A stretch of 64,000 bases of DNA from Shinella sumterensis (GTDB lineage: Bacteria > Pseudomonadota > Alphaproteobacteria > Rhizobiales > Rhizobiaceae): the NCBI RefSeq assembly GCF_004514425.2, contig NZ_MYFN02000004.1:62001-126000 (forward strand), written 5' to 3'. This document shows, piece after piece, positions 1 through 8,487 of this stretch. Below the pieces are notes generated by a model, which made no database searches, was not told where the DNA came from, and saw only the letters and a program-made list of their open reading frames with translations. The stretch's first letter is position 1; each line of letters begins with the position of its first letter. The position numbers and the translations under genes were made by a program.

Positions 1-1
1 C

Positions 2-601
2 AGCAAGCCCGTGCTGCCGCCCGAATGCGCCGGCCTCGATTACCTGCTTGCCACACCCTTCCGCTATGGCGCGGCCTATCCGCACGGCTCGCGGTTCCGC
101 CGCGCCGGCCGCACGCTCGGCGTCTACTATGCCGGGCTGACGGTGGAGACGGCATTGGCCGAAATGGCCTTCTACCGGCTGCTGTTCTTTTCCGAATCCC
201 CCGCGACGCCGCTGCCGGCCAATGCCGCCGACTACACCGCCTTTTCCGCCGCCATCGCCACCGGACAGGCGATCGATCTCACCCGCCCGCCGCTCGACCG
301 CGATGCGGCCTCATGGACGCACCCGACCGATTACGCCGCCTGTCAGGCGCTGGCCGATGCCGCGCGGCAAGCCGGCATCGACGCCATTCTCTATCGCTCG
401 GTGCGCGATCCCGGCGCCGGCGGCAACATGGCGTTGCTTACGGCAAAAGGCTTTGCCGCGCCGAAGCCGGTGGAGCGCCAGACCTGGCGCATCCGGCTTT
501 CGCCGCTTGGCGTGCAGGCGCTCTGCGACCACCCGCCAAGACGCATCGGCTTTTCCCGCGAGGATTTTGCCGGCGATCCGCGCATTGCCTTACGCAAATA
601 G
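2..601 (+). CDS. RES-domain toxin-like protein (5' partial)
   Basis: The frame is open to the left edge, so the true start lies outside the window; about 199 C-terminal residues are visible. RES proteins are the toxin half of Xre/RES toxin-antitoxin pairs, and characterised members degrade cellular NAD+. The visible part shows the RES core: an FRRAGRTLGVYYAG stretch followed by VETALAE (conserved Arg, Tyr and Glu positions), then YRSVRDPGAGG with the conserved Ser. In known pairs the Xre antitoxin gene lies immediately upstream, so the partner is expected just outside the window. The last 12 bases overlap the end of the convergent ABC-F gene. The family call is firm; toxicity is inferred. Confidence 0.85.
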   Translation, partial: SKPVLPPECAGLDYLLATPFRYGAAYPHGSRFRRAGRTLGVYYAGLTVETALAEMAFYRLLFFSESPATPLPANAADYTAFSAAIATGQAIDLTRPPLDRDAASWTHPTDYAACQALADAARQAGIDAILYRSVRDPGAGGNMALLTAKGFAAPKPVERQTWRIRLSPLGVQALCDHPPRRIGFSREDFAGDPRIALRK

Positions 602-2110
602 CGCGGCTTCCTCGAAGAAGTCTTCCGGACCGTCCACCTCGACCAGCCGCCGCTTCTCGATGAGCCAGAAGCGGTTCGCCACCGTCCGCACGAAGGCGCG
701 GTCGTGCGATACGAAGAGGCAGCTCGCCTGTTGGGCGGTCAGCTCCCGTTCCAGCGCTTCCTGTCCCTCGATATCGAGGTGGTTGGTCGGCTCGTCGAGC
801 ACATAGAAGTTCGGGTTGGTGAGGCGCAGCACCAGCATGCCGAGCCGGGCCTTCTGCCCGCCCGACAGCAACCCCACCGGCCGGCCCTGCATCTCCATGG
901 AAAAGCCCGCGCCGGCCAGCAGGCTGCGCGCCCGCTGGTCGCCCACATCGAAGCGATGGATGATCGTGCCATGCGGCGTCTCGTCGTCCGACAGGTCCGA
1001 AAGCGCCTGGTCGCCATAGCCGAGCACCAGCGAGGGCGTCGGCTTGATGCCCTCCTGCGCCTCACCCTCGATGGCCGCCTTCAGCCGCCGCACCAGCCGT
1101 GTCTTGCCGGTGCCGTTGAGGCCCAGCAGCACGATCCTGTCGCCCTGGCAGATGAATTTCTTGCCGGTGCGGAAGAGAAGCGTGCCGTCGGGTGTTTCGA
1201 CCGGAAAGTCCTCCAGCGTTACCAGCACCTTGGCATGGGTGCCGCGATTGGCGAGCCGGATGGCGCCGGCGGCGTTCTCCTGATGGGCGGGACGCGCCGC
1301 ATCCTCGATCCGCTCCGCACGGGCCTTGAGCTGCTTGGTCTTCACCACCAGCAGGTCGCTGCCGGAGTTGACGCCGATATTGTGCAGCTTCGCCGCCTGC
1401 TGGCGCAGCTGCGCCGCCGTCTTCATGTCCTTCTCGAAGCGTCGCTCCTCGGCGGCATCCGCCTCGTCCAGCGCGGCGCGGGCGCGGGAATAGGGCAGGG
1501 CGAAGAGCTGCGAGCGCTCGGGCCTGAGGAACAGCGTGCGGTTCGTCACCGCATCGAGAAAGGCGCGGTCGTGGCTCGAAAGGATGACCGGCATGTCGCG
1601 CGGCAGGGTGGCGAGCCAGCTTTCCAGCCGGGCGATCTTTTCCAGGTCGAGATGGTTGGTGGGCTCGTCGAGCAGAAGCACGTCCGGCTCGCTCACGCGC
1701 ACGCGGGCGATCAGCGCGATGCGCTGCCAGCCGCCGCTCAGCGCCGCAAGCGGACGCTCGCGCAGCTCCTGCGGCACCTCCAGTTCCTCCAGCGTGACAT
1801 CCGCCCGCCAGCTTTCGCTGTCCCGCTGCTCGGCCGGCAGCGCATCGAGCACCGCCTCACGGAAGGTCAGGGCCTCAAGCCCGGGCGCGATATGCTGCTC
1901 CATATGGCCGACGGTCAGGCCACGGGCGCGGGTGATCTCGCCCGTCGTCGGCTCGAAGGCGCCGGTGATGCATTTCAGCAGCGTGGATTTGCCGCGCCCG
2001 TTTGCGGCGATGAGCCCGATGCGGTCGCCGCTGGCGACGGCAAGGTTGAGATTCGAAAAAAGCGGGACGGAAAACGTGACGCCGAGCGCACGGATATTGA
2101 TGAGCGACAT
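590..2110 (-). CDS. ABC-F family ATPase (duplicated ATP-binding cassettes)
   Basis: 506-residue soluble protein with two ABC cassettes and no membrane segments, the architecture of ABC-F proteins, which act on the ribosome (translation factors or antibiotic-resistance proteins) rather than in transport. The first cassette has a Walker A-like NGRGKST near residue 40, signature LSGGWQRIAL and Walker B LLLDEPTNHLD. The second has LNGTGKT, LSGGQKARLGML and VLDEPTNHLD. The interdomain linker around residues 215-280 is charged, as expected for the P-site tRNA-interaction motif. The 3' end overlaps the convergent RES gene by 12 bases. Whether it confers resistance or has a housekeeping role cannot be told from sequence alone. 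Confidence 0.9.
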   Translation of the reverse strand: MSLINIRALGVTFSVPLFSNLNLAVASGDRIGLIAANGRGKSTLLKCITGAFEPTTGEITRARGLTVGHMEQHIAPGLEALTFREAVLDALPAEQRDSESWRADVTLEELEVPQELRERPLAALSGGWQRIALIARVRVSEPDVLLLDEPTNHLDLEKIARLESWLATLPRDMPVILSSHDRAFLDAVTNRTLFLRPERSQLFALPYSRARAALDEADAAEERRFEKDMKTAAQLRQQAAKLHNIGVNSGSDLLVVKTKQLKARAERIEDAARPAHQENAAGAIRLANRGTHAKVLVTLEDFPVETPDGTLLFRTGKKFICQGDRIVLLGLNGTGKTRLVRRLKAAIEGEAQEGIKPTPSLVLGYGDQALSDLSDDETPHGTIIHRFDVGDQRARSLLAGAGFSMEMQGRPVGLLSGGQKARLGMLVLRLTNPNFYVLDEPTNHLDIEGQEALERELTAQQASCLFVSHDRAFVRTVANRFWLIEKRRLVEVDGPEDFFEEAALFA

Positions 2111-2181
2111 GAAAGTTCTCTGGTCTTCAAGGCCCCGCGGCGCGGCATCGGCCGTCGGTCACGCGGAGGCGCAAGGACATT

Positions 2182-2201
2182 CGATGCGGTGGACCGCATC
2201 G
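2182..2201. other. Perfect hairpin in the ABC-F upstream region
   Basis: CGATGCGG and CCGCATCG form an 8-bp perfect stem around a TGGA loop about 70 bases upstream of the ABC-F start. No T tract follows on either strand, so it is not a clear terminator. It lies in the 5' region of the ABC-F transcript and could be an operator or a leader structure. Confidence 0.35.
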
Positions 2202-2245
2202 CCGGAAGGGCAGACCAGAAAAGAAAGTGTGTTCGTTCCGATCAG

Positions 2246-2269
2246 CCCTGCAAACGCATTTGCAGGGCA
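2246..2269. other. Perfect 10-bp hairpin in 2111-2481 gap
   Basis: GCCCTGCAAA and TTTGCAGGGC pair perfectly around a CGCA loop. On the plus strand it is followed by AAAA; on the minus strand, the direction of the flanking genes, there is no T tract. It lies between the HerA-like gene end and the ABC-F start, so it may be a Rho-independent processing or stability element, or an operator for the ABC-F gene. Function is unassigned. Confidence 0.4.
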
Positions 2270-2394
2270 AAACCAGGGCCATGTGTGCGATGTGGCAGGA
2301 AGCCGACCTTCACGGCACAGCCCTCTCTTACGTGTTGCGAACGGCAGATGGGTAACATCGGCGGGACCGATTGGCAACGGGGCGGGTGGGCTCC

Positions 2395-2438
2395 CCCCTC
2401 TGCCCTGCCGGACATCTCCCCCACAAGGGGGGAGATTG
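2395..2438. repeat. Rhizobial intergenic palindromic repeat
   Basis: A CTCTGCCCTGCCGGACATCT block is followed by a palindrome, ATCTCCCCC and GGGGGGAGAT around ACAA. From memory, near-identical blocks are abundant between genes in Rhizobium and Agrobacterium genomes. Only one copy is seen in this window. The 2111-2481 gap contains this repeat and two hairpins but no convincing gene. Confidence 0.55.
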
Positions 2439-2481
2439 GCTGGAAGGGCAAGGGGGGTGAGCGCCGGGCTCCGATGCAGCC

Positions 2482-4059
2482 CTACCGCCGCAAGCTCCCC
2501 AGGATGCCGCGCACCAGCGCGCGGCCGAGGGAGGACGCCACGGTGCGTGCCACGGATTTCATCGCCGCTTCCGCTACCGTCTCGCGCTGATAACCCGCAC
2601 GGGGCTTGGCCTGCTTGGGGGCGGACGTGGCAGCGGGCTCCTCGTCGCCGAAGCCGGGCAGGGTCCAGCGGCTGCCGCCGGAGGACTGCTGGCTCGTCTG
2701 GTCGGCGTCGGCCTGCTGCTGCGCGGCGGCGGCATCGACCGCCTTCTTGGCGCGCGCCGTCAGGATTTCATAGGCCGACTCGCGGTCGAAATCCTCGTCA
2801 TAGAGGCCGGCGACGGGGCTCACCTTCATGATCGCCTGGCGCTCCGCCTCCGTGACGGGGCCAAGCCGCGAGGCCGGCGGGCGGATCAAAGTGCGTTCCA
2901 CCATCGAGGGCGCGCCCTTGCCCTCCAGCGTCGAGACCAGCGCCTCGCCGGTGCCGAGATTGGTGATGACCTCGGCGCAGTTGAAGTCCGGGTTGGGGCG
3001 GAATGTGTCGGCGGCGGTCTTCACCGCCTTCTGCTCGCGCGGCGTATAGGCGCGCAGCGCATGCTGCACGCGGTTGCCGAGCTGGGCGAGCACCGTCTCG
3101 GGCACGTCGAGCGGGTTCTGCGTGACGAAATAGACGCCCACGCCCTTGGAGCGGATGAGGCGCACGACCTGCTCCACCCGCTCGATCAGCACCTTCGGCG
3201 CATCGTTGAACAGGAGATGGGCCTCGTCGAAGAAGAACACCAGCTTCGGCTTGTCGGGATCGCCCACTTCCGGCAGCACCTCGAAGAGCTCGGAGAGCAT
3301 CCACAAGAGGAAGGTGCCGTAGAGGCGCGGGTTCATCATCAGCTTGTCGGCGGCCAGCACCGAGATCGCGCCGCGCCCGTCATTGGTGGTGCGCATGATG
3401 TCGGAAATCTTCAGTGCCGGCTCGCCGAAGAACTGCACGGCGCCCTGCTGTTCGAGGATCAGCAGTTCGCGCTGGATCGAGCCGACCGAGGCCTTGGAGA
3501 TGAAGCCGAACTGGTTGGAAAGCGTCGAGGCGTTCTCGCCCATATAGTTGAGCAGCGCCTGGAAATCCTTGAGGTCGAGCAGCGGCAGGCCGCCCTGGTC
3601 GGCGATCTTGAAGGCGATGTTGATCACGCCTTCCTGCGCATCCGTCGCGTTCATCAGGCGCGAGAGCAAAAGCGGGCCCATTTCGGAGATGGTGGTGCGG
3701 ACGCGGTGGCCCTTCTCGCCGTAGAGATCCCAGAAGATCACGGGGAATTCCTGGAACTCGTAGGGCGTGAGCCCGATCTGGTCGGCGCGCTTCTGGAGAA
3801 AATCCTTCGGCTCGCCCATGGCGCCGATGCCCGAGAGGTCGCCCTTCACGTCGGCGCAGAACACCGGCACGCCGGCATTGGAAAACCCTTCCGCGAGGAT
3901 CTGCAGCGTCACCGTCTTGCCCGTGCCGGTCGCGCCCGTCACGAGGCCGTGGCGGTTGCCGAACTTCAGGTCGAGATATTCGGGCTTGTTGTTGGTGTCG
4001 TCGGGCTTGCGGCTGGTGCCGATATAGAGTTTTCCGTCCTGAAGAATGGAATCCGTCAC
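2482..4059 (-). CDS. HerA-like/DUF853 ATPase
   Basis: 525-residue P-loop ATPase of the DUF853 family (YjgR-like), related to the HerA/FtsK hexameric DNA-translocase ATPases. The Walker A motif GATGTGKT is at residues 42-49, and a hydrophobic Walker B strand [12 protein letters not shown] is near residue 250. The C-terminal 90 residues are low-complexity (Ala/Gln/Ser) before a conserved tail. The GTG at 4059 is preferred: it is preceded by GGGAG at good spacing and gives the usual N-terminus, whereas an ATG further upstream (4134) adds about 25 unconserved residues. The cellular role of this family is not established; no nuclease partner such as NurA is adjacent. Confidence 0.88.
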   Translation of the reverse strand: MTDSILQDGKLYIGTSRKPDDTNNKPEYLDLKFGNRHGLVTGATGTGKTVTLQILAEGFSNAGVPVFCADVKGDLSGIGAMGEPKDFLQKRADQIGLTPYEFQEFPVIFWDLYGEKGHRVRTTISEMGPLLLSRLMNATDAQEGVINIAFKIADQGGLPLLDLKDFQALLNYMGENASTLSNQFGFISKASVGSIQRELLILEQQGAVQFFGEPALKISDIMRTTNDGRGAISVLAADKLMMNPRLYGTFLLWMLSELFEVLPEVGDPDKPKLVFFFDEAHLLFNDAPKVLIERVEQVVRLIRSKGVGVYFVTQNPLDVPETVLAQLGNRVQHALRAYTPREQKAVKTAADTFRPNPDFNCAEVITNLGTGEALVSTLEGKGAPSMVERTLIRPPASRLGPVTEAERQAIMKVSPVAGLYDEDFDRESAYEILTARAKKAVDAAAAQQQADADQTSQQSSGGSRWTLPGFGDEEPAATSAPKQAKPRAGYQRETVAEAAMKSVARTVASSLGRALVRGILGSLRR

Positions 4060-4255
4060 GTTGAAACTCCCTGACTGCCGGTTCCTGCCACGATTCCCGT
4101 GACGGGGCGGATCGCCGCGCCGAACGGTTTTCATTGAATCGTCTCAAGGAGGTTATAAGGATAGTCAGGCACGGGAACAACACGCTTTCACGGCCGCCGC
4201 CCGGCGGTCGAATCCGCGGCCCACCGGCTTGAGTTTGCCGGAGAACTCATTTACC

Positions 4256-4271
4256 TTGACGTTAACGTCAA
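4256..4271. promoter_or_regulatory. 16-bp perfect palindrome, likely operator
   Basis: TTGACGTTAACGTCAA is a perfect palindrome ending 7 bases before the GGAGGA ribosome-binding site of the 4291 gene. It resembles the motif reported for the MerR-family regulator LiuR of branched-chain amino acid catabolism in proteobacteria (ACGT repeats around TTAA), but no liu genes are nearby. Its own TTGAC could also serve as a -35 element. The identity of the regulator is inference. Confidence 0.5.
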
Positions 4272-4290
4272 TTCCTTTGGAGGATCGTCC

Positions 4291-4680
4291 ATGAATGAAC
4301 TCGTCACTCGCGTCGCCAATGCCGTCGGCATCGAGCCCGCCCTTGCCGAAAAGGCCATCGGCATGATGCTGGGTTTCCTTCAGCGCGAGGCGGCCGATGG
4401 CCCCGTTGCGCGCATGATCGAAGCCATTCCCGGCGCCTCCGACCTCGTCGCCCAGTATAACGGCGAAGGCGAGGGCAAGGGCCTGCTCGGCGGCCTGATG
4501 AGCGCCCTCGGCGGCGGTGGCGTCATGGGTCTCGGCCAGCAGCTGATGAGCCAGGGCCTCGGCATGGGCGAAATCACCGGCCTCGCCAAGGAAACGCTCG
4601 CCGTCGCCCGCGAACACGCCGGCGCCGAGACGGTCGACGAAGTCGTCGATTCGGTCCCGGGCCTCAGCCAGTTCGTCTGA
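4291..4680 (+). CDS. Small conserved protein (DUF2267/DUF2780-like)
   Basis: 129-residue acidic, largely helical protein without signal peptide. The N-terminal 50 residues (paired helices, ELVTRVANAVGIEP) and the C-terminal PGLSQFV resemble small rhizobial proteins I associate with DUF2267 or DUF2780; the assignment is tentative. A Gly-rich hinge (GLLGGLMSALGGGG) separates the halves. GGAGGA lies 6 bases before the ATG, and a perfect palindrome lies just upstream, so the gene is probably regulated on its own. Function unknown. Confidence 0.75.
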   Translation: MNELVTRVANAVGIEPALAEKAIGMMLGFLQREAADGPVARMIEAIPGASDLVAQYNGEGEGKGLLGGLMSALGGGGVMGLGQQLMSQGLGMGEITGLAKETLAVAREHAGAETVDEVVDSVPGLSQFV

Positions 4681-4691
4681 TTTTTTCGATC

Positions 4692-4717
4692 GCCATCCCG
4701 CTTCACGGCGGGATGGC
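4692..4717. terminator. Hairpin between convergent genes
   Basis: GCCATCCCGC and GCGGGATGGC form a perfect 10-bp stem with a 6-base loop, 11 bases after the stop of the 4291 gene and 65 bases beyond the end of the convergent MFS gene. There is no T tract after the stem on the plus strand, so it is an imperfect intrinsic terminator. Confidence 0.5.
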
Positions 4718-4782
4718 ATCCTCACGCCGCAGCCTGCGCCTTCAGCCATGTGCGCAGCGGGCCGCGGGCATTGGCCTAGCAG

Positions 4783-5937
4783 CTACCGCTTCCGCGCCTT
4801 CATCATGAAAGCCGTGAAGATCACCAGCCCGATGCCCACCGAGAGCGGCCCGGCCTTGGGGCCGCCGGCTTCCATGATGGCGCCCGTCAGGCCCGATCCC
4901 GCCCCGCTGCCGGCCGCATAGGCGAGCGCGAAGGCAGCACTTCCGGCGACCAGCATGGCGCCGCTGTGGCGTTCGCCGAGCATGGTGAGTGCGCAGGTAT
5001 AGAGCGAGAAGGTGGCCGTGCCCATCAGCGCGAAAACGGAGAGGATGGCGATCTCCGAGGTCATGGAAGGCAGGAGCAGGTAGCTCGCGGCCGCCACGGT
5101 GACGGCGGTGAGCGCGACGCGTTCGCGCGGGAAGCGGTCGAGCAGCACGCCGATGAAGGGCTGGGCGATGGCCGTGGGCAGGGCGAGCACGGTGACGCTG
5201 ACGGCCGCGAAGGCCTCGCTATAGCCCATCTTCACGAAATAGACCGGCATGGCGGAGATCGCCGCGATATCGGCAAAGCCAAAGACGAAGACCATGCCGG
5301 CCAGGAGCGGCGCGGCACGGAAGAAGCGGAAGACATCGCCGGTGGAGGACGGTTCCGGCACCGTCTTCGTCGAGAACATCAGCATGGCCGTCGCGAAGGC
5401 GACGATGGCGAGATAGATCGCCGTCATGGCGAAGCCTATGCCGCTTGCGCTGCCCAGAAGCGGAATGGCGAGCGGCCCGGCGGCAAAGCCCGCGCACATG
5501 CCGGCACCATAGATGCCGGAGACGCGGCCGCGCAGGCGGTCCGGGCAGGCGGCGTTCAGCCACGCCTCGCCCAGCATGAAGATGAGGCTGGCGAAGAAAC
5601 CCAGCAGGAAACGCGCGAGAAGCCAGACGGCGAAGGAGCCGGAGGCCGCGAAGGTGGCCAGGCACAGCGAGCAGCCGATGAGGCTTGCGATGATCAGCCG
5701 GTCGGCGCGCCAGCGGGCCGTCAGCGTGCCGAGCATCAGGGTGGAGGCGGCAAGGCCGCCGGCGAAGGCCAGCGCATTGACGCCGATCAGCCCCGGCGAA
5801 AAGCCGCGCGCCTCCAGCGTCAGCGAGATCAGCGGATAGGTCAGCCCCTGCGCGACGGAAAACGCGGTGACGCCGAGCACGACGGCGACGATGGCCGGCC
5901 AGTCCGGCGAAAAGACGGTTGACGACGAGGATTGCAT
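4783..5937 (-). CDS. MFS transporter (YcaD-type)
   Basis: 384-residue polytopic inner-membrane protein with about 12 hydrophobic segments and the MFS loop 2-3 charged motif (LTARWRADR) near residue 71. The N-terminal pattern VTAFSVAQGLTYPLISLTLE resembles the YcaD/UMF group of the major facilitator superfamily. GGGAG precedes the ATG by about six bases. No functionally informative neighbour: the gene is separated from the next operon by palindromic repeats. The substrate cannot be predicted. Confidence 0.88.
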   Translation of the reverse strand: MQSSSSTVFSPDWPAIVAVVLGVTAFSVAQGLTYPLISLTLEARGFSPGLIGVNALAFAGGLAASTLMLGTLTARWRADRLIIASLIGCSLCLATFAASGSFAVWLLARFLLGFFASLIFMLGEAWLNAACPDRLRGRVSGIYGAGMCAGFAAGPLAIPLLGSASGIGFAMTAIYLAIVAFATAMLMFSTKTVPEPSSTGDVFRFFRAAPLLAGMVFVFGFADIAAISAMPVYFVKMGYSEAFAAVSVTVLALPTAIAQPFIGVLLDRFPRERVALTAVTVAAASYLLLPSMTSEIAILSVFALMGTATFSLYTCALTMLGERHSGAMLVAGSAAFALAYAAGSGAGSGLTGAIMEAGGPKAGPLSVGIGLVIFTAFMMKARKR

Positions 5938-6066
5938 GAGGGGCTCCCAACCGCACGCGCGGCGGCGGCTCCATCCATATCCGGCCGCCGCGCCTTTGGG
6001 AAGCCGGGGCTATTTTTCGCGGTGGAGGCTGGGATTGCCGGGTCTGAGGCAAGGCGGTTCAGCTTC

Positions 6067-6114
6067 CCTTCTCCCCTTGGGGGAGAAGGTGGCCCGAAGG
6101 GTCGGATGAGGGGG
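6067..6114 (-). repeat. Dispersed GC-rich palindromic repeat, copy 1
   Basis: Reverse-oriented copy of a repeat whose plus-strand consensus is CCCCTCATCCG, CTGCCGGCACC, then TTCTCCCC paired with GGGGAGAA. The stem CTTCTCCCC and GGGGAGAAG closes on a TTG-type loop. Together with the plus-oriented copy at 6150 it forms a large inverted repeat. The gap 5938-6241 between the MFS gene and the aldo/keto reductase holds these two copies and no gene. Confidence 0.75.
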
Positions 6115-6149
6115 AGAGTGAAAGCTGAGCGGCTCCTTGCCTGCGGCAT

Positions 6150-6195
6150 CCCCCTCATCCGCCTGCCGGCACCTTCTCCCCGCGGGGGAGAAGGG
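6150..6195 (+). repeat. Dispersed GC-rich palindromic repeat, copy 2
   Basis: Plus-oriented copy of the same element (CCCCTCATCCGCCTGCCGGC, ACCTTCTCCCC, then a GGGGGAGAAGG arm). Related copies lie at 6067, 61998 and 63971. Such elements are numerous between genes in rhizobia. Confidence 0.75.
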
Positions 6196-6241
6196 GAAAC
6201 TGAACTGCCTTGCTCCTTATTCGGCGCTTGGCAGAAGCGTA

Positions 6242-7075
6242 TCAGGCAGCCACATCCCACGCCGGGGCGAGGCCGTCCGGGCTGACGATGCGGCCGTTGG
6301 CGCGGGCGAGAGCGTGGATGCGCATCATCTCGTCCGCCGTCAGCGAAAAGTCGAAGATCCCCAGGTTTTCGGCAAGCCGCGCCTCGGTCACCGTCTTGGT
6401 GAGGGCCACCACGTCCGGCTGCTGGATCAGCCAGCGCAGCGCGACCTGTGCGGCGGACTTGCCATGGGCCGCGCCGATCTCCTTCAGCACAGGCTCGGCC
6501 GGCACCTTGCCATCAGCCATGGCGAAGTAGGCCGTGAGCGCCATGCCGTAGGTCTCTGCGGCTTCGCGCACCTTCGTCTGGTCGAGGAACGGGTGGTATT
6601 CGACCTGGTTGGTGGCGAGCGGCGCGGGGCTCAGGCGCACGGCCTCGGCCATCAGGGCGGTGTTGAAGTTGCTGATGCCGATATGCCGGGTCAGGCCGCG
6701 TTCGCGCACGGCATTGAGTTCGGCGATCTGCACGTCGAGCGGCACGGCATTGTTCGGCCAGTGCAGCAGGAGAAGATCGACATGGTCGGTCCTCAGCTTG
6801 CGCAGGCTTTCCTCCACGGAGGCGGCAAACGCCGCCTTGGCGTAGTTCGCGACCCAGACCTTGGTGGTGAGGAAGATGTTTTCGCGGGCCATGCCCGAGC
6901 GCTGGATGGCCTCGCCGACCGCCGCCTCGTTCTCGTAGATCTGGGCGGTGTCGACATGGGTGAAGCCGGCCTGCAGCGCCTTCGGCAGGATCGAGAGGAC
7001 GTCGTTTTCCGGCATGCGGAAGGTGCCGAAGCCGAGCTGGGGAATGTGGGCGCCATTGGCGTTGACGGTTTTCAT
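6242..7075 (-). CDS. Aldo/keto reductase
   Basis: 277-residue cytosolic NADPH-dependent oxidoreductase of the AKR superfamily (2,5-diketo-gluconate reductase-like). The catalytic tetrad is visible: Asp42 and Tyr47 in DTAQIYENE, Lys72 in TTKVWV, and His105 in LLLLHWPN. The C-terminal cofactor region contains LTKTVTEARLAENL. An AAAAGGAG site precedes the ATG at 7075. The gene lies 65 bases downstream of an MFS gene on the same strand, and both are divergent from a LysR regulator, so they likely form one regulated unit. The physiological substrate is unknown. Confidence 0.92.
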   Translation of the reverse strand: MKTVNANGAHIPQLGFGTFRMPENDVLSILPKALQAGFTHVDTAQIYENEAAVGEAIQRSGMARENIFLTTKVWVANYAKAAFAASVEESLRKLRTDHVDLLLLHWPNNAVPLDVQIAELNAVRERGLTRHIGISNFNTALMAEAVRLSPAPLATNQVEYHPFLDQTKVREAAETYGMALTAYFAMADGKVPAEPVLKEIGAAHGKSAAQVALRWLIQQPDVVALTKTVTEARLAENLGIFDFSLTADEMMRIHALARANGRIVSPDGLAPAWDVAA

Positions 7076-7140
7076 AAGGTCTCCTTTTTGAGGTTGGTGG
7101 ACCGCCGGACCGAGAAGGATCGTCCGGCAGAGGAAGGGTT

Positions 7141-8334
7141 TCAGGCAAGCTCGGGGGCGGCGCCCAGCTGGCTGCGTTCGCGGCGATCGAGCGCGCCGCT
7201 CAGGACCGTCAGGCCGAGCGCGCCGGCCACGAGGATCGCGCCGACCCAGGGCGTTGCGCCAAGCCCGAGCGGCGAGGCGACGACGAGCCCGCCGATCCAG
7301 GCGCCGGCCGCGATGCCGAGATTGAAGGCGGCGATGTTGAGCGCGGAGGCGACATCGACGGCGGCGGGGCGGTGACGCCGGGCCATGTCGACCACGTAAA
7401 GCTGGAGGCCGGGCACGGTGGCGAAGGACAGGAAGCCGATGGCGGCGAGCGTGACCAGCGCCAGGACCGGGGAGGGTGCGGTCAGGGTCAGCACGGCGAG
7501 CGCCGCCGCCTGGAGCGCGAACATCACGGCAAGCGCCTTCACCGGATCGCGGTCCGCGATCTTGCCACCGACGAGATTGCCGATGGCGATGGCGACGCCG
7601 TAGAGCACCAGCACGAGGCTGACCATGTTGGCGGAAAAGCCGGTGATGTCCTGCAGCAGCGGCGACAGGAAGGTGAAGGTGACGAAGGTGCCGCCATAGC
7701 CGAGCGCCGTCATGGCGAAGACGACGAGAAGGCGACCCGAGCCGAGCACGCGCACCTGCTGCATGAGGCCGGCCGGCGTCTCGCGCTTGAGATCGGAGGG
7801 CAGCAGCAGCGCGATGGCGGCGAGCGCGACGACGCCAAGGCCGGCCACGGCCCAGAAGGTGGCGCGCCAGCCGAAGGTCTGGCCGATGAAGGTGCCGAGC
7901 GGCACGCCGGTGACGATGGCGACGGTCAGCCCCATGAACATCATGGCGATGGCCGAAGCGCGGCGGTCCGGCGCGACGAGATCGGCGGCAATGGTGGCGC
8001 CGACGGAGAAGAACACGCCGTGCGCGAAGGCCGAGAGCACGCGGCCGACAAGCAGCATCTCGTAGGTCGGCGACAGCGCGGCGAGCGCATTGCCGGCGAT
8101 GAACAGCGCCATGAGGCCGACCAGCAGCGGCTTGCGGCCGAGCCTGCCGGTGAGCGCGGTCAGAACCGGCGCGCCGAAGGTGACGCCGAGCGCATAGACG
8201 GAGACGATGAGGCCGGCGAGCGGCAGGGTGATGTCGAGGTCGGAGGCGACGGTCGGCAACAGGCCGACGATCACGAACTCCGTGGTGCCGATCGCGTAGG
8301 CCGCGACGGTCAGGGCAAAGAGGGCAAGGGGCAT
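7141..8334 (-). CDS. MFS efflux transporter (AraJ/YdhP-like, DHA1)
   Basis: 397-residue protein with 12 predicted hydrophobic segments, starting MPLALFALTVAAYAIGTTEF, the typical opening of the AraJ/YdhP branch of the DHA1 drug-proton antiporters. The loop 2-3 motif GRLGRKPLL is present. It is the first gene of a probable two-gene operon with the downstream aldo/keto reductase. The 153-base divergent region to the LysR gene carries a LysR-type operator. The arrangement suggests induction by a small metabolite or xenobiotic that is both exported and reduced; that is inference. Confidence 0.9.
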   Translation of the reverse strand: MPLALFALTVAAYAIGTTEFVIVGLLPTVASDLDITLPLAGLIVSVYALGVTFGAPVLTALTGRLGRKPLLVGLMALFIAGNALAALSPTYEMLLVGRVLSAFAHGVFFSVGATIAADLVAPDRRASAIAMMFMGLTVAIVTGVPLGTFIGQTFGWRATFWAVAGLGVVALAAIALLLPSDLKRETPAGLMQQVRVLGSGRLLVVFAMTALGYGGTFVTFTFLSPLLQDITGFSANMVSLVLVLYGVAIAIGNLVGGKIADRDPVKALAVMFALQAAALAVLTLTAPSPVLALVTLAAIGFLSFATVPGLQLYVVDMARRHRPAAVDVASALNIAAFNLGIAAGAWIGGLVVASPLGLGATPWVGAILVAGALGLTVLSGALDRRERSQLGAAPELA

Positions 8335-8459
8335 GGAACACCTTCACGGGGTTACGGGCGCGCAGGGCTTGAGAATGGCCCCGGTCGCCGCGCGGAACGG
8401 ATGGTGCGAATATGCGGCCTCGCCACTTGAATGATAATCGGCAGCAATGGATAAATAGC

Positions 8460-8476
8460 TGTGAAACAAATTCACA
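8460..8476. promoter_or_regulatory. LysR-type operator (T-N11-A palindrome)
   Basis: TGTGAA and TTCACA face each other across five bases in the divergent region between the LysR gene and the MFS/aldo-keto reductase operon. The internal TGAA...TTCA satisfies the T-N11-A rule for LysR-family sites. It lies 12 bases before the preferred LysR start at 8488, consistent with autorepression. Confidence 0.6.
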
Positions 8477-8487
8477 GGATGGGACCC

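Noticed and set aside
704-2590. 628-codon open frame opposite the ABC-F gene
   Set aside because: Shadow of a GC-rich gene on the other strand; the composition (His/Arg/Ala-rich) has no protein family look, and the opposite frame has all ABC motifs.
4721-4782. Minus-strand tail reading ANARGPLRTWLKAQAAA before a stop
   Set aside because: Looks like the C-terminus of a lost gene (perhaps LysR), but 17 codons are too few to support a pseudogene call.
6242-8347. 701-codon open frame spanning the MFS and aldo/keto reductase genes
   Set aside because: Only the last 277 codons are the reductase; the earlier part is an out-of-frame shadow of the MFS gene, so it is not a fusion protein.
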